Source: Lutjanus erythropterus
Taxonomy: Eukaryota > Chordata > Actinopteri > Lutjaniformes > Lutjanidae
Direction: 5' to 3'
Assembly: GCA_020091685.1 (NCBI GenBank)
Contig: CM034599.1
Location: forward strand, 7,286,836-7,350,835
Length of the DNA stretch: 64,000 nt
Shown: one piece after another, positions 46,961-58,905 of the stretch
How the letters are laid out: each line of letters opens with the position of its first letter
Position numbering within the stretch: position 1 is the first letter of the stretch
Notes under the pieces: model-generated
Seen by the model: the letters and a program-made list of their open reading frames with translations, nothing else
Told to the model about the DNA's origin: nothing
Databases searched by the model: none
Made by a program: the position numbers and the translations under genes

Positions 46961-47428
46961 TCGCCAAAAACAAAAAAAAAAAAAAAGTGCGCTTTACGCA
47001 CAGGGCTGACGCTGCCGTCCAGACAGGAAGCAGGCTGCGGTTTGGTGAGAAGCTCAAGGACAATTTTACAGGTACCAGCCACGTGCCACCCTGCTGTGCC
47101 AGTCCAACATGCTGTTTACAAGCACAGGATACTACTGACATATGTTTTGTGATTTAAAGACACAATATGCAATATTTTCCTTAAAACAATGCATAGTATT
47201 ATATGAATAAAATCCCTTTGAATACTCACATGTGACCAACTAGAAGTGCGTGGGGGTGTCTTTATTCGCAGAGATCCTGCCTCTTGCATATATTTTCTCT
47301 TTCTATTTTGCTGTTTATCACAACAAAACGTCAGTCTTGGACATCCTGGAAATAGATTCTACCTTTAATTTTGTTACAAAGCGAAAACTGTCAGTGTGCT
47401 TTTATAGACTGTGAGGCTCCCCTAAAAC
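46961..47428. other. poly(A) run and repeat-like spacer
   Basis: A run of about 15 A lies at about 46972-46986. From about 47155 the sequence (AAAGACACAATATGCAATAT) resembles the start of a common teleost short repeat, but no right end is seen. There is no gene. Confidence 0.4.
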
Positions 47429-47735
47429 TAGTGTTGTCACATACTGGAATTTCTCATTTTGATACAATACCTTGAAAAATGTATATATTCAATACCATTT
47501 TCTATTTTCCACAGAGAAAATTTGAGGACGCAAAATTTTAGATTTATATTAAATGGTAAATATAACAAGGCTGTAACGTGAGAATGGATATTCAACCAGA
47601 GCAAATCTGATGAGTGACGAGAATAACAAAAATAAAAGAAATGAGAAATGAGATAGAATGAAAACTGAATATTGAAAGAGTTTCAAATAATCAGTATAGA
47701 TATTTATCTGTTTATCAATATTTTTGACAACCCTA
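47429..47735. mobile_element. hAT-type MITE with TTGTCA ends
   Basis: It starts TAGTGTTGTCACATACTGG and ends ATTTTTGACAACCCTA, with inverted tips. The flanks CCTAAAAC and CTTCAGAC match at only 5 of 8, so the target duplication is doubtful. Its left two thirds match the interior of the MITE at 2309-2753 (for example ATATAACAAGGCT and ATGGATATTCAACCAGAG). Confidence 0.65.
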
Positions 47736-48800
47736 CTTCAGACAAAGCTTGGAAAAAGCTATCCCTAACCCTTCTTTGTTTACTTGTTTACTTTCTTCAA
47801 TTCCTACATGCCAATACAATCGATTTGATCCCACTGACACTCAACAATTGAGACCAGATAGCAAAATATTGGCCAAATACACAAATAACTTCATAAAAAA
47901 GGTCTGTCAAAAGGCATTTATTCATTTCTGACTCTGGGAAAGTGGAAAAAAGACAGTACATACATACTTAAATTAAATACATAAATGGTAAATACACACA
48001 ATACATACTTTGCAGCACCCAGGGACTAACTCCTGTTCTACGCCAGCACCTTACTCAAGGCCTCTGACATCTTTACTAGAGGCCATCACACTGCAAACTC
48101 GTCTGACACATAGAGAGGTGACAAGGTGTTCAGCAGGCCTGTGTGAACCCTGCGGCGCAAGCTCATCACAGTTTAAACCTTGTTAATGAGCTAAAGAGAT
48201 TCAAATAACATCACACTCCACTGCTGTGGTTGATCAGTCAAGGCTTCTGTCCTTATTTTTGTGGGAATAGTAAATTGAATCCTTGCATAAAAAGGACAAT
48301 TTGCAAATGATGTTGAGCCTCGAACACTGGAAACAACTAAAGCCCTGTTTATGTACAATTTCCCTGTTTTCTCCCTCTGAGAGCAGCTGTCACATATAGT
48401 ATACAGAGCAATATTTTACTGCACACAGCCATCAAGATGCAAAACATCACAAAGCATTTTTTTTTCTCTTGGCATTGTTTGGCCAAAGGAAGAAAATATC
48501 GGCAGCCTTCCCAGGCTTAAAAACTGCCTTTTTATCATTAATTGTGGAAGTGGGCTGAATAAAATTCAAAACAGAGGACATGGTTATTCTGGTAAGAAAC
48601 CTCTCACCACAATCGCTGCCACAGTCACAGAGTGAAAAGAGTTTTAAAACAGAACAGCTATCAACAGTCAAAACAGATCTACTGGTGCTGAACGCAGTCG
48701 CTGCAGCACAAAACCAGAATATTCATCACTGGAGATGTGACAGACGGCATTAATACAGTAACTACATTATACTTTATTCATGAGGAGGGTTCTAAGAGCA
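47736..48800. other. unique non-coding stretch
   Basis: No gene or recognised repeat. The segment at about 48140-48230 is compositionally complex and may be conserved non-coding DNA, but nothing specific can be shown. Confidence 0.4.
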
Positions 48801-49871
48801 CACTCTTAGAAATAAGGGTTCTAAAAGGGTTCTTCTTGAAGGGCTGAGGTTCTACCCAGAACCATTAGCTACTGAAGAGTGTTTTTTTGAACAGAGGGTT
48901 AGTCAAGGACAATTTGTATGACGCTGATGGTTCTATTACGAACCCATTTCATCCAAAGAACCCTTTTCTGGAAGAAAGGGTTCGTCAAGGATTATTGTAA
49001 TCCTTGGAGAACTCTACATCAAGGGTCCTTGGTGCTATAACATAAAAGTGTTCTAGGTAGAAACCCCTGCATGGGTGCTACATAAAACCCTAGGAATATA
49101 AAGTGGTTTTCAGTAGAACCCCTTGAGTGACCTGTGAAATATAAAATAGTTCTTGGAAGAAGAAGGTAGGTTCTAGATAAAACCCTAAGACTATAAAAGG
49201 TTTTTTAGTATAACCCAGTGGACGGGGTTTTAGAAATAAGCCTTGAAATATTAAAAGGTTCTCAGTAGAACCCCCTAGATGGGTTTTACATAAAACACCT
49301 AAAATATAAAAGGGTTCTTGTTAGAACCCCCAGGTTGGGTTCTAGATGAAACCCTTGCAATATAAAAAGGTGCTTGTTCGAACTCCCTGGGTGGGTTCTA
49401 GATGGAACTGTTGGAACACAAGAGGGTTCTCAGTAGAACCCCCTGGCTGAGTCCTAGATTAAACCACTGAAATATAAAAAGGTTCTCAGTAGAACCACCT
49501 TCATGGGTTCTAGATGAAACCTTTGGAATATAAAAAGATTGTTGGTAGAACTCCCAGGTTGCATTCTAGAGGAAAGCCTTGGAAGGTTTTCAGTAGAACC
49601 TCTGGGGTGGGTTCTTGTTAGCACAATGAAAGAGAGGGCTTTGGGTAGAACCATTGCACCATAGAAGGGTTCTGCTATAGAACCTCTCATTGGGATTTCT
49701 GGGTGAAACCTTCCACAGATGGTTATGTGTTACCCTTTATGTTGGACTCTCTGAAAGTGTTCCAAGTGGAATCTTTATAAAAGGATCTACCAGGAAACAA
49801 AAAGGGTTCTCCTGTGCGGCCAAGCCAAAGAACACTTTACGATTGTAATTAGCGGCTTTATTTTTAGAGTG
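48801..49871 (+). mobile_element. CACTCTTA-family MITE, copy 6, longest, with 56-bp tandem core
   Basis: The ends CACTCTTAGAAATAAGG and CTTTATTTTTAGAGTG are inverted. Flanks TAAGAGCA (48793-48800) and TAACAGAA (49872-49879) match at 6 of 8, consistent with an 8-bp hAT-like duplication. From about 49259 to 49595 the core is a tandem array: matching TTCTCAG/TTCTTGT points fall at 49259, 49315, 49371, 49427, 49483 and 49539, an exact 56-bp period. Less regular units extend back to about 49030. Each unit reads roughly AGAACCCCC, a GGGTTCTAGATGAAACC block, then TTGGAATATAAAAAGG. There is no transposase frame. Confidence 0.85.
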
Positions 49872-51539
49872 TAACAGAAAGGTGAATCAAAGAAGAGGTC
49901 GATATGCGAGGTGAGATCAGTTTCAACAATAAGCTGGTGATGTAAATTGGTTTAGGTAATGGACACTATGGAGCTGTGAGGTGGTCAATAAGCTGGTGTC
50001 TGCTGGGGTCAACAGGGTCCTCGGTGCGCCTACGGGTCACTCTGATAACAAAAGACAAGTAGGAGGAGGGGGACAGGCTGACATATGGCCTCATGGACAA
50101 ACTCCTGCTGTGCACAGGGAGTCTATGAGACACTTGGTAATCCGCATGGATGAACATGAACAAAATGCTTGACACCACAGTTCCTCCGCAGCCACAGCTG
50201 GCACCAAACAGGGTGACACTGTGGTCAAGCGCCGCGATCAAAGCACACGTTTGTAGTCAGAGAGAAGGAGGGGGGGTTTGTTACAGTATCTGTATTTTGA
50301 TTCACTTGATGAAAGATTACTTTTATTCCTACAGCCAGCTGACTCCTGTTGGCTCTGTGCTCCATCCAGCAGCTCTAAGATACTATTTACATTTATGTTC
50401 CCTTTCAACCACGCGCTCACACTCAGACATTGAAGTCCCACCATCTAAACCAGGTTTACACAAGAGACTGTTTCATAAAAGGCATGTTTGATGATCAATC
50501 AAAGGCCACTTCAGTGTGCCGTTCAGCAACAGTCTGTTGCTAGTGAAGCCTGTCATCTGGCATCTCCATACAGAAGCAGGCTCCCTGTGCGTGCCTCTGC
50601 TTTCCCAATCAGAGCCACACAGGAAATCAGACTCCAGCCTTCAGAGGGAAACAAAAACCCCCTCTTTCATTTTCCACAACTTGGAGCCGTTTAAAAGTTT
50701 GTGCTTCCTTTTCTTGTTCTTGCCAATCATGCCCTCAAAAATGTCTCCGCTGTATGTTGTGATCGGGGGCTGATTTCATAAAGATGAGTTTGACCCGTCT
50801 ATGGACGTAAGTTTTGCTCTTAAACAAATGTTAGGCAGCTGCACAAAAATAAAGAACGTCTCATGTTAAATGTGAAAAGTTCATCACCCTGCTGCAGGCT
50901 ATCTCAGAACTGAGAGCTGTGTTTCCAATATCCAACCCTGTCTCTTCTTTCTGGGCACAAATAAGACGACTTAAAACTTTCTAATAATGTGTGCATACAC
51001 TAAAGTTCAATTTTATTTTCAACAGTTGACAAATATTTTTATTGATGAACAGTTGGTTTTAATTATTTGATTTCTATATTATTATATGATCTTATTTTCT
51101 CTTCATTTTAAATGGTTTTCATTCTCATGTCTTATTATTTTACTGGTCTTTATTCTATTTTCAGTTTTGCTGCAACTTTGGTGGTTCAGTGCAGCACACT
51201 GTGCCTCCACCAGGAATGAAATCTGCTTTATAAATTAAGTTTAAAATTAAATTTATAAATTAAGTTTTGCTTGCTTTCTTACTCAAGTTAACTTTTGTGA
51301 TGTGCCAGTCCTTCCCATTTACTTATGTAGAGAACAGATACATAGTCAGCTGACCTTTGTAATCATGGGAACAATAATAAACATATGGTTGACGTTGTGA
51401 AAAGGTTGCTGTTTGGTTTGGTTTAGGCAACAAAACTACTTTGTTAGATTGAGATAAAAAATAATGATTAGGTTTGAGATACAAATAATACATTACATAA
51501 GTCACATGATGTAAGTGAGGTAAGTCACATGATGCATGT
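49872..51539. other. unique non-coding stretch
   Basis: No gene is supported. At 51228-51267 a TTTATAAATTAAGTTT motif is directly repeated. Otherwise the sequence is unremarkable. Confidence 0.45.
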
Positions 51540-52190
51540 AACATTATCTAAAGCTATTATATGTAACATTTCTGCATTATATGTCTAAAAATAAGGTTTG
51601 AGGAGTAACAGATTACGTGTGATGGATTTATGTATCATAAAAGGTAAACGTATTCTATTACAGTTACAGAAAAAAAATTATTTTGCACATAACAAAATAA
51701 GAAATACCTGGACAAACAATAACTATCTATACTAAGGTAAATGATTTCACCATTAAGTATTGAGGTAATCCAAAAGTAACTAAAAGCAATCAAGTTATAT
51801 TACTTTAATATTGTGATACTTGTATTACATTTTTTAATGGGTAATCAGTAATCGCAGTGGAATACATTTTACGGTGACCCTCCCAAACCTGCAAAAAATA
51901 CTAGACATACAGTATGTCATATTTTTTGCTGGGTTGTGTACTTATATTATCCAAAATCTTTTCAACACTGGTCAAACTGAGAGAAACACGTACACGAACA
52001 CATCAAGGTAACAGTGCATTTCCTGCTAGCTGCTAGTTGCTATAACTTCTGGGAAAACAAGGGATGTGTGGGATACATCAGAGAACGAGGAAGGGAGTCA
52101 GAAAACATGACTAAACATAATATGAATAAAACTTAACGCATTACCTCATGCATTAACGTGACTTCTGTCTGAGTCATGTCAGATAGATTT
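51540..52190. repeat. composite dispersed repeat (ATATGTAACATTTC family plus insert)
   Basis: The left piece at about 51556-51595 (TATTATATGTAACATTTC) and the right piece at about 51960-52180 (CACTGGTCAAACTGAGAG, AACAGTGCATTTCCTGCTAG, AATATGAATAAAACTTAACG, CATTACCTCATGCATTAACG) both match the contiguous sequence at 63280-63540. The intervening 51596-51900 matches the other family seen at 34740-34990 and 38230-38290. So one repeat appears to interrupt another. Exact junctions were not resolved. Confidence 0.55.
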
Positions 52191-53972
52191 TTAACTGCAA
52201 CGTGGCTGTGCAACAATGAAGAAAACAACTCCCATGATTCTGCACAACTTCACAATGCCATCAAACTTTATAGTTTTAATACAAGAGAGACCCATAGCAC
52301 CAGAACTTACATACTGTGCATTTGGCTAAGTCACATTCACTTTTGGTTTCACGCGGAACACAAACCCCGGCCTTTGTCTTCTGTTTGTCTGACCCATTCA
52401 ACGACCCCACCTCCTCCATACACAGATTTTCTTGCTTTTTATACTATGTCACCTGACTTTTTTTTTTTTTTAATGGGAAAGATGGCGTATCCTTTGAACA
52501 CAAAATTGGACTTTGTGGCATGCATTACACGCAATTTTAAAGTCTAAAGTTGTGTTATTTGTACACAGATTGAAGAAAATGGGCTGCGATGTCACAGTCA
52601 GTGCCACTGATTGTTACTTACAACTGACACAAAGAGGAAAACATGGTTTATTTTGTGGTTTGCTGACAATACTCTCGACTGAGCAATGTGAAGGGAAATA
52701 GTTTTTAGTGGCACCAGTAACCCATTAGGAATTATTTCTAGTAAAATGCTCTTGTAACTGTTAAAATTTTTCCACAAGGCACACATTTTCTGTTGGAGGT
52801 TTATAGCTTGAAGATGCAGCTCAGTCTGCCACATTTTCAGTCTTAATTTGCCGGCAAACAGCAAATCAGTTCCACTTACGTTGTCAAAAATTAGACAGCT
52901 TCGTGGAACCAGCAAAGTTTAACGTCTATCAGAAATCAATCTTCATGAAATCATCCTATCTGATGCCGCTGAGGCTAAAACAGTTCTGTACACAGCTCAA
53001 CATCTGCCTGCATGTATCTGTCGACTTGCCTGTTTATTAGTCCGCATGATGTAAAAAGTGCATCACCCACTTGATAGTAACAGCGACTGTTTGAAAAAAA
53101 AAAATGAAAACTGTCAAAAAGGTTTTTAAAAACCCCCACAGAGGAGAAACACTCCAAAAGCCCTCCTGAATGTCTGAGGGTAATTTATTTTCACAGAGTC
53201 TGGCTCTTAAGTCACGACACTGGAGTGTCGCTGCGCGCTATCTGTCCCCCGTTTGAATAAACAGCGGCCTTTTAATTACAAGGGCTGGAGTTTCAAGGCA
53301 ATAAATTCTATGGAGAGAGCACAGAGATATGCGCCCTAATGTCACATGCACGTACATATGTACACAGCGATATGCAAGCACCTGTGACAATACACGCACA
53401 TGCAGTACTGAAGAATAGATTACAACAATGATCACCAAAATGCAAGATTCATAAAGGCAAGGGCCTTGAAAACTAATTTATTATATTTCCAGCTTGGAAA
53501 TTTATAACATAAGAATATAATTTACAGTGTTTGACAGATTGCTTCCCCAGTAAGACATGGCAGATGGATGAATGTGTTTTGAAATGCTTAACAACATTAT
53601 AATAATAAAAGTGTTAAACAGCAGTGACACCCACCCACTCTGTTGTGCCGTACATCACTGAAAACAAATAACCCTCATCAGCATTCATTCATTCACCTCT
53701 TTTACAGTGCTCCATTCTTGGATGATGTTGTGTCAGAATTTAGCCTGCTGTGGACTATGTGAGACGGGTGTGCATGAGGGTGTGTGCGTGCATGAGCGTG
53801 TGTGTGTGTGTAAGTACATGCATGCGTGTGTCTTACTTGGAGCTTGGTGTTGATTAAGTGTCTGGAGCCTGAGGGGGGATAATGAGAGCCTCTAATTAAT
53901 GAGCCTGTGCATATCTCAGAGTCACAGGGTCCTATCTGCAGAGAACAACTCCACACACACCCATACTCTCAG

Positions 53973-53993
53973 CACACACACACACACACACAC
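53973..53993. repeat. (CA)10 microsatellite
   Basis: A pure CA run of about 21 bp. Confidence 0.9.
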
Positions 53994-54611
53994 CTCAGTG
54001 CACCGTGGGGATCTTTCCCCACACTGCACAGCATTTTCTCCAGGGAAGCCCAGCTGGGAGTGTGTCACTCTGGCTGCTGTCCCTGATAAGTGTCCTCTAA
54101 TAGGGATGGATGGGGGTTAGGGAGCCCCGCTATGAGAAGGTCGCACGCACTGACCACCCAGCATGCCCCGAGCAAAGGCTGATGTTACGGCCCCTGAAAA
54201 CCATTCCAAATCTTATTTGTTTGCTGGGTCCTGTCCACGGGGAGCAGAGCGGTTCATCTCGAGAGCAGACTCATGGCAGAAGAGAGTGAAGGCAAAACAC
54301 TCACTCACTCACACCAGGATGAATCAGCCGGGTCAGCGTTCGGCTCGAGGCAACCACTCACTACTCACAATGCAGTTTCATAAACAGTTCAAAGAGTGTG
54401 ATGATTTGGTCTTGAGTGACAAAAGCTGTTTTTTTTTGTTTTTTTAAGTGAAAAGAATAAATATTTTTTCGGATTTCTTTCTTCAATGGCCTCAGTTCAG
54501 CGTCTGCTGGGCAGCAGGTTGCATGCTCGGTGATGTGCGCTGCAGGCAGATCATCTCATTTCGATGTCACAACAACACTGAGGCTATCTAGAAGAACCAT
54601 TTCACACGAAG

Positions 54612-54690
54612 TCAAGCTGCAGTGGGTGTAGCGGGGTGAAACATTCACTCAGAGACCTGGGTTAAATCCTGGTAGTGGCAGTTTTTTTGT
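54612..54690 (+). mobile_element. possible degenerate tRNA-derived SINE head
   Basis: An A-box-like AGCTGCAGTGGGT is followed about 45 bp later by CCTGGGTTAAATCCTGG, which resembles a T-arm with a decayed B box. The spacing suits a tRNA-derived promoter. No SINE body or tail was identified, so this remains weak. Confidence 0.25.
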
Positions 54691-54911
54691 TGGTGAGAAG
54701 TTGCTGCACTGGCAGTTTTTACAACTGGGAATAGGAGCTTCTGGTTAAAATAAGCGTCTGAATGTGTATCGAGGGAGGCATGCGGTGGTCTACCCCCTCC
54801 CCAAGCCAAAAAAAATGAGGCATCAGTGACAAGGACTGCAGTAGAGGAGACCTGGCTCTATCAAATTGGCAAGATAAAAGGGTAAAGACCATCAGAATAT
54901 GGAAGTTAACT

Positions 54912-55110
54912 AGGGCAGAGCGATATGCAAAAAAAAAAAAAAAAAATCATACTGCGACAGATATTAGAATTGCAATATGAGTCACGATCAAAAAATTGCA
55001 GCTCCTGCACTTTATACAAACTAATATTTCAATTAATTGTTCAGCCATAAAGTAAGCAAACATTTGTAGGAGGAGAATATATTATAATAATATTAACTAA
55101 CTAACATTTT
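54912..55110 (+). mobile_element. fragment of a GGGC.GAGCGATATG hAT MITE
   Basis: It starts TAGGGCAGAGCGATATG, then a run of about 18 A, then CATACTGCGACAGATATTAG and GCAATATGAGTCACGATC. This resembles the left part of an element related to 44309-44973. No right terminus is present. Confidence 0.5.
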
Positions 55111-57658
55111 ATTCACATTTACATTTGGTTACATTCACCAATTTCCTTCCTCGCTCTGTGATGTATCATCCCATGTTTCTCTTGCAGTTATAGCAACTAG
55201 AGGAGGTGAAGGGGATGTGACATCACTGACAGGTGACCAAATGAAACATATAGTTACTTTGAATAAGATGAAGTATTTCTCAGGGTTTGAAAATGGTTGG
55301 AAATCTTTGGGATAATGTAAGTACATAAAATATATAACATTTGTCTTGTCCTTTAAAGTCATTTGAATGCAAAAGTGTTCCATATCATGCCTTAAAGAGT
55401 GATATGTCTATCTGTCATTTTGTCAGTAAATACAATACTCTTACAAACCACTGAACAGATTTTGGTGGCATTTGGTGGAAAGTTAGACCACAAGCCAGGA
55501 AATACTGAATAACCACCATTTTGCCATTTGTAAACCACCAACACACACTGGCATTCAAAATTTCTTGCAAAACAGTTTTTTTTAACATGCCTACAAATGT
55601 CTTTTTTCATACCAGATTTACTGTATGTAAATATTTGAAAGAATCTGCAATGAGTAAAAAGTAAAAATTAATGGTATTAATGGTAAACAATAAATAGTTT
55701 TACAGTATTGAACTAGATTTGTATGCCTCCACCAACCTGTAAAGCAGTACTTTATACTTATATTTGCCCAGAATCATGTAATATGTGCACTGATTATAAA
55801 ATGATTTAATAAAAGGTATTAAGTGTGTTTTTTGGCAGTTACTACTGTATTAACATGTATGATTCCAGTGACTCCACAAAATTTTCAGTGAGAAACACGA
55901 TTCTTCATTTAGAGAGGAGTAGCTTGATAGAGAGCTGAACATTGTGATGTCACAGTGAAGTTCACCTTTGACCTTTTGGATATAAAATGTCATCACTTCA
56001 TTATTTTATTCTGTTTTTTATTTCTCTGAAATTTTGTCATAATTAGTGCATGAATTCTTGAGATATGGCCAAAAACATGTTTAGCAAGGTCACTGTGACC
56101 TTTGACTTTTGACTTGCAAATCTAATCAATTCATCCTTGAGTCTGAGCGGACTTTTGTGCCAAATTTGAAGAAATTCCCACAAGGCATCCGCAAGAAGGA
56201 GACGGACTGAAACAGAAACCAATCTACAGAATCTACAGATTTTGGCTCCTCCAACCCCAACTGAGTGCTAAAAACTGCCAGGACTCCTGTGTCAATTGCA
56301 GATAATTTGTGATTTGTGGGTATAAAGATTGCATACATTTACATAAAAGAACATCTATGCACACAGTACACAAGCGTTTCTGCTGAGGCCCCCGGAGTGT
56401 AAATGTTTTCATTGTGTCCTGATGCAGCCAAAAGCTCATCTTTAGTCACAGAGAGAAAACATAAACACCCTTATCTGCATTCTGTAAAGCGAGTGATAAT
56501 GAAAATGCTATTGAAAGCTCTCTTTCTTTTGAGACATTATAGTGTTTAATCAATGATTCTTCACACAGTGTGATAGCGCCATATGATTATGATCTCTTTA
56601 TTCTCTTTAAGTCCCATCCCCTCATTTTCTCTTCTTTCTTTTTCTTCTCCCAATTACACTAATGAAGAAGGACTTGTTTATCCCCTGGAGTCGCTCAACA
56701 GTAGATTTGTGTGAAGACATTACGCAAGGAGAAGGACCTTTGCTTTGCTTTAGAGATGTGTTTAATAATTCAGTGGTCTTGGACATGGATGAAACAGGCT
56801 CCAGCATATTGTTTAAATCAGGCCGACAGTTAAATAGGCGCTGGGGTTTGACGTCTGTGGCAGGATCAATAATAACAGCGTTGCCACATACTCCGACGCA
56901 TGAGACAGAGATCCTGTGTGGTCCTCCTCAGTCTATATACTAAACATAGAGCTGGAGCAAGACAATGAATTCAAATGTGTTTGTGTCTATCTGCTTCCAC
57001 GAATACAAATACACACACACACACACACAGAAAAACACACAGAACCATGCTGTGGTCAGACCCACCCATCTCCAGTCCCTCATTTAGAAAACCCCAAAAC
57101 CAAACTCATGCCTCTCTTTTTCAATTACCTTTCTTCCCACCATCGTCACCACACCAAATCTATCTAAATTCTCCCACAGTCTCTCTCTCTCTCTCTTTTT
57201 TCCTTTCTCTCTCATATCAAATGTATCCATGTGTTACCATCACAAACACACACCCACGCACATGCACACACACACCACAATCTGGTAATCATAATAAGCA
57301 CATTAAAGCATTAAAGCCACGATTTACGGCCGATGATCTCTTGAACAGACTACAATTAATAGCAAATAACTGCGCAAATATTTAACTACTTCTGAGATCC
57401 TCTGCAGCTTCTCGTTTGGTTAGTGTGGTTGTTAAAATGCAGATTTATAGAAGCTGAGTATGGCTGAGCCAAAGCCAGGCCAATCTGTGTGGCTTCTTCT
57501 TCAACAAAACAGTTTTTCTACAATGATCAGGCTGTAATACCTTAAAACTATGATTTTTCAGTTGAATCAGATTTACAAATATACAAATAAATGATTTTAT
57601 TTTTTTTCTCAGCTCAGCGCGTCACATTAAATTCCTATATTAGCATATCCTCCTATGC
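55111..57658. other. mostly unique non-coding stretch
   Basis: No gene is supported. The 93-codon + frame at 56662-56943 is rather balanced in composition, but no acceptor or donor frames it. Short (AC)9 lies at 57011-57028 and (CT)7 at 57181-57194. Confidence 0.4.
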
Positions 57659-58110
57659 AGGGTTCAACATAAATGTTTTTTTTTTTCACTTGCCTGGGCA
57701 GGCAAGTGGGTCCCAAATCTACTTGCCCCTGTACAAACTATTTTATTTGTATTAGCAGTTATCAAATAACAACAAAAGGTTGATTGTCACATTTAGTCTA
57801 GGGCTGCAATGTCTATAAAATATTTTTTTAAAAATGCAAAAAAAATGTCTATCTCAGTTTTTCAAAGTCCGAGGTGATGTCTCTACAAGTCCTGTTTTGT
57901 CAGTCAAAAATCTAAAGATTTAGTTTAATAAACAAGGAACAAGGAAATCTCCATATTTGAGAGGCTGAAAACAGCATTTTCTGACATATTGGCATGAAAA
58001 ATTACTTTTAGTTAATTGATTATCAAAATAGTATAATAGCTGAACTTTTTTTTACCACTTGCCCAGTCATGCAAGTGAGTTGCCAGATTTACTTGCCAGA
58101 CATGGCATTA
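57659..58110. repeat. paired CACTTGCC direct repeats around a MITE fragment
   Basis: The segment at 57689-57727 (CACTTGCCTGGGCAGGCAAG, then TGGGTCCCAAATCTACTTGCC) recurs diverged at 58055-58099 (CACTTGCCCAGTCATGCAAG, then TGAGTTGCCAGATTTACTTGCC). Each follows a poly(T) run. Between them, about 57795-58047 starts TAGGGCTGCAATGTC and ends GATTATCAAAATAGT, a part of the teleost MITE family also seen at 28163. This is probably one repeat with another nested in it. Confidence 0.6.
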
Positions 58111-58779
58111 TACTCTCCCTGGGCAAGCCTCATAATGAGTCCTACAATAGTTCAGTTATAAAATCAGCGGATCTGCGGAACATCTCTCGCCAGGCGGCTG
58201 CTGACCGCTGTCACTGGCCCTGCACGCTCCGCGCTCCTTCATGCCATGAATGAAGGATTTATTTCGACCAAACCAAAGTTGATGATTGTTGGAACAGAGG
58301 AAAGAACAACCGAGCCATTTTTATGAGTTTTATTTTGTTTCTGTCAAGTCTGAATGAAGATGACGATAATGATGTTTTGTAAAAGGAGTCTGGTTCGTTT
58401 GGTCCAAAAAAAAAAGCTATTTCTATTTAAGCAAAATGTTTCTTACTCTTTAAAAAAAGTCTCTGTCTCTGTAGCTATACTTTCCATAATGTTATACACT
58501 TAAAATAACAATCTGAGCCTGTCAAGCAAACAAACAAACGTCACCTGCACTGTGTACGCCGCCAGTGTGCTGCTGCAGTGTGTCACACTACGCTGTTCTT
58601 CACTCCCATCACAAAGGTTTTGTGGTGATTTCTAGACTCTAGTTTATAAAGTTTACAGCCTGCCATGCTGTTTCATTGCTTTGTGCGCAATAAGCTGTAT
58701 TGTTTAAAAAATTACTATAGCAGTACCATTATCCTTAAAGTGATACAAAGCAAAACCATATAAGTAGCCATGTTTTTCC
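58111..58779. other. repeat-adjacent non-coding stretch
   Basis: No gene. Part of this may belong to the element whose right end is at 58905, but no left terminus was found. Confidence 0.35.
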
Positions 58780-58905
58780 TCAATCTGGATACCGAAAGGT
58801 TTGATTGCAGGAATTGTTTGACTGAACTGACTGACTGAGTTTTGATATAACTTGGTACTGGTTTATTTAAGTTGACACATTAAAGGTATTGAGTGCTGCA
58901 GCCCT
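58780..58905. mobile_element. right-end fragment of a GCAGCCCTA-type MITE
   Basis: It contains ATACCGAAAGGTTTGATTG, TTGATATAACTTGGTACTGG and the terminus GAGTGCTGCAGCCCTAA. This matches the right end of a frequent teleost hAT-type MITE. The left end is unresolved. Confidence 0.5.

Larger units (their letters stand above)
52191..54911. other. mostly unique non-coding stretch
   Basis: No gene is supported. It contains a poly(T) run at about 52460-52472 and TG-rich patches at about 53768-53832. The segment 53160-53300 is compositionally complex (GACACTGGAGTGTC palindrome, CGCTGCGCGC), but no function can be claimed. Confidence 0.4.

Noticed and set aside
56662-56943. 93-codon + strand frame with balanced composition
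   Set aside because: No acceptor or donor at its limits and no recognised domain. Kept only as non-coding sequence.
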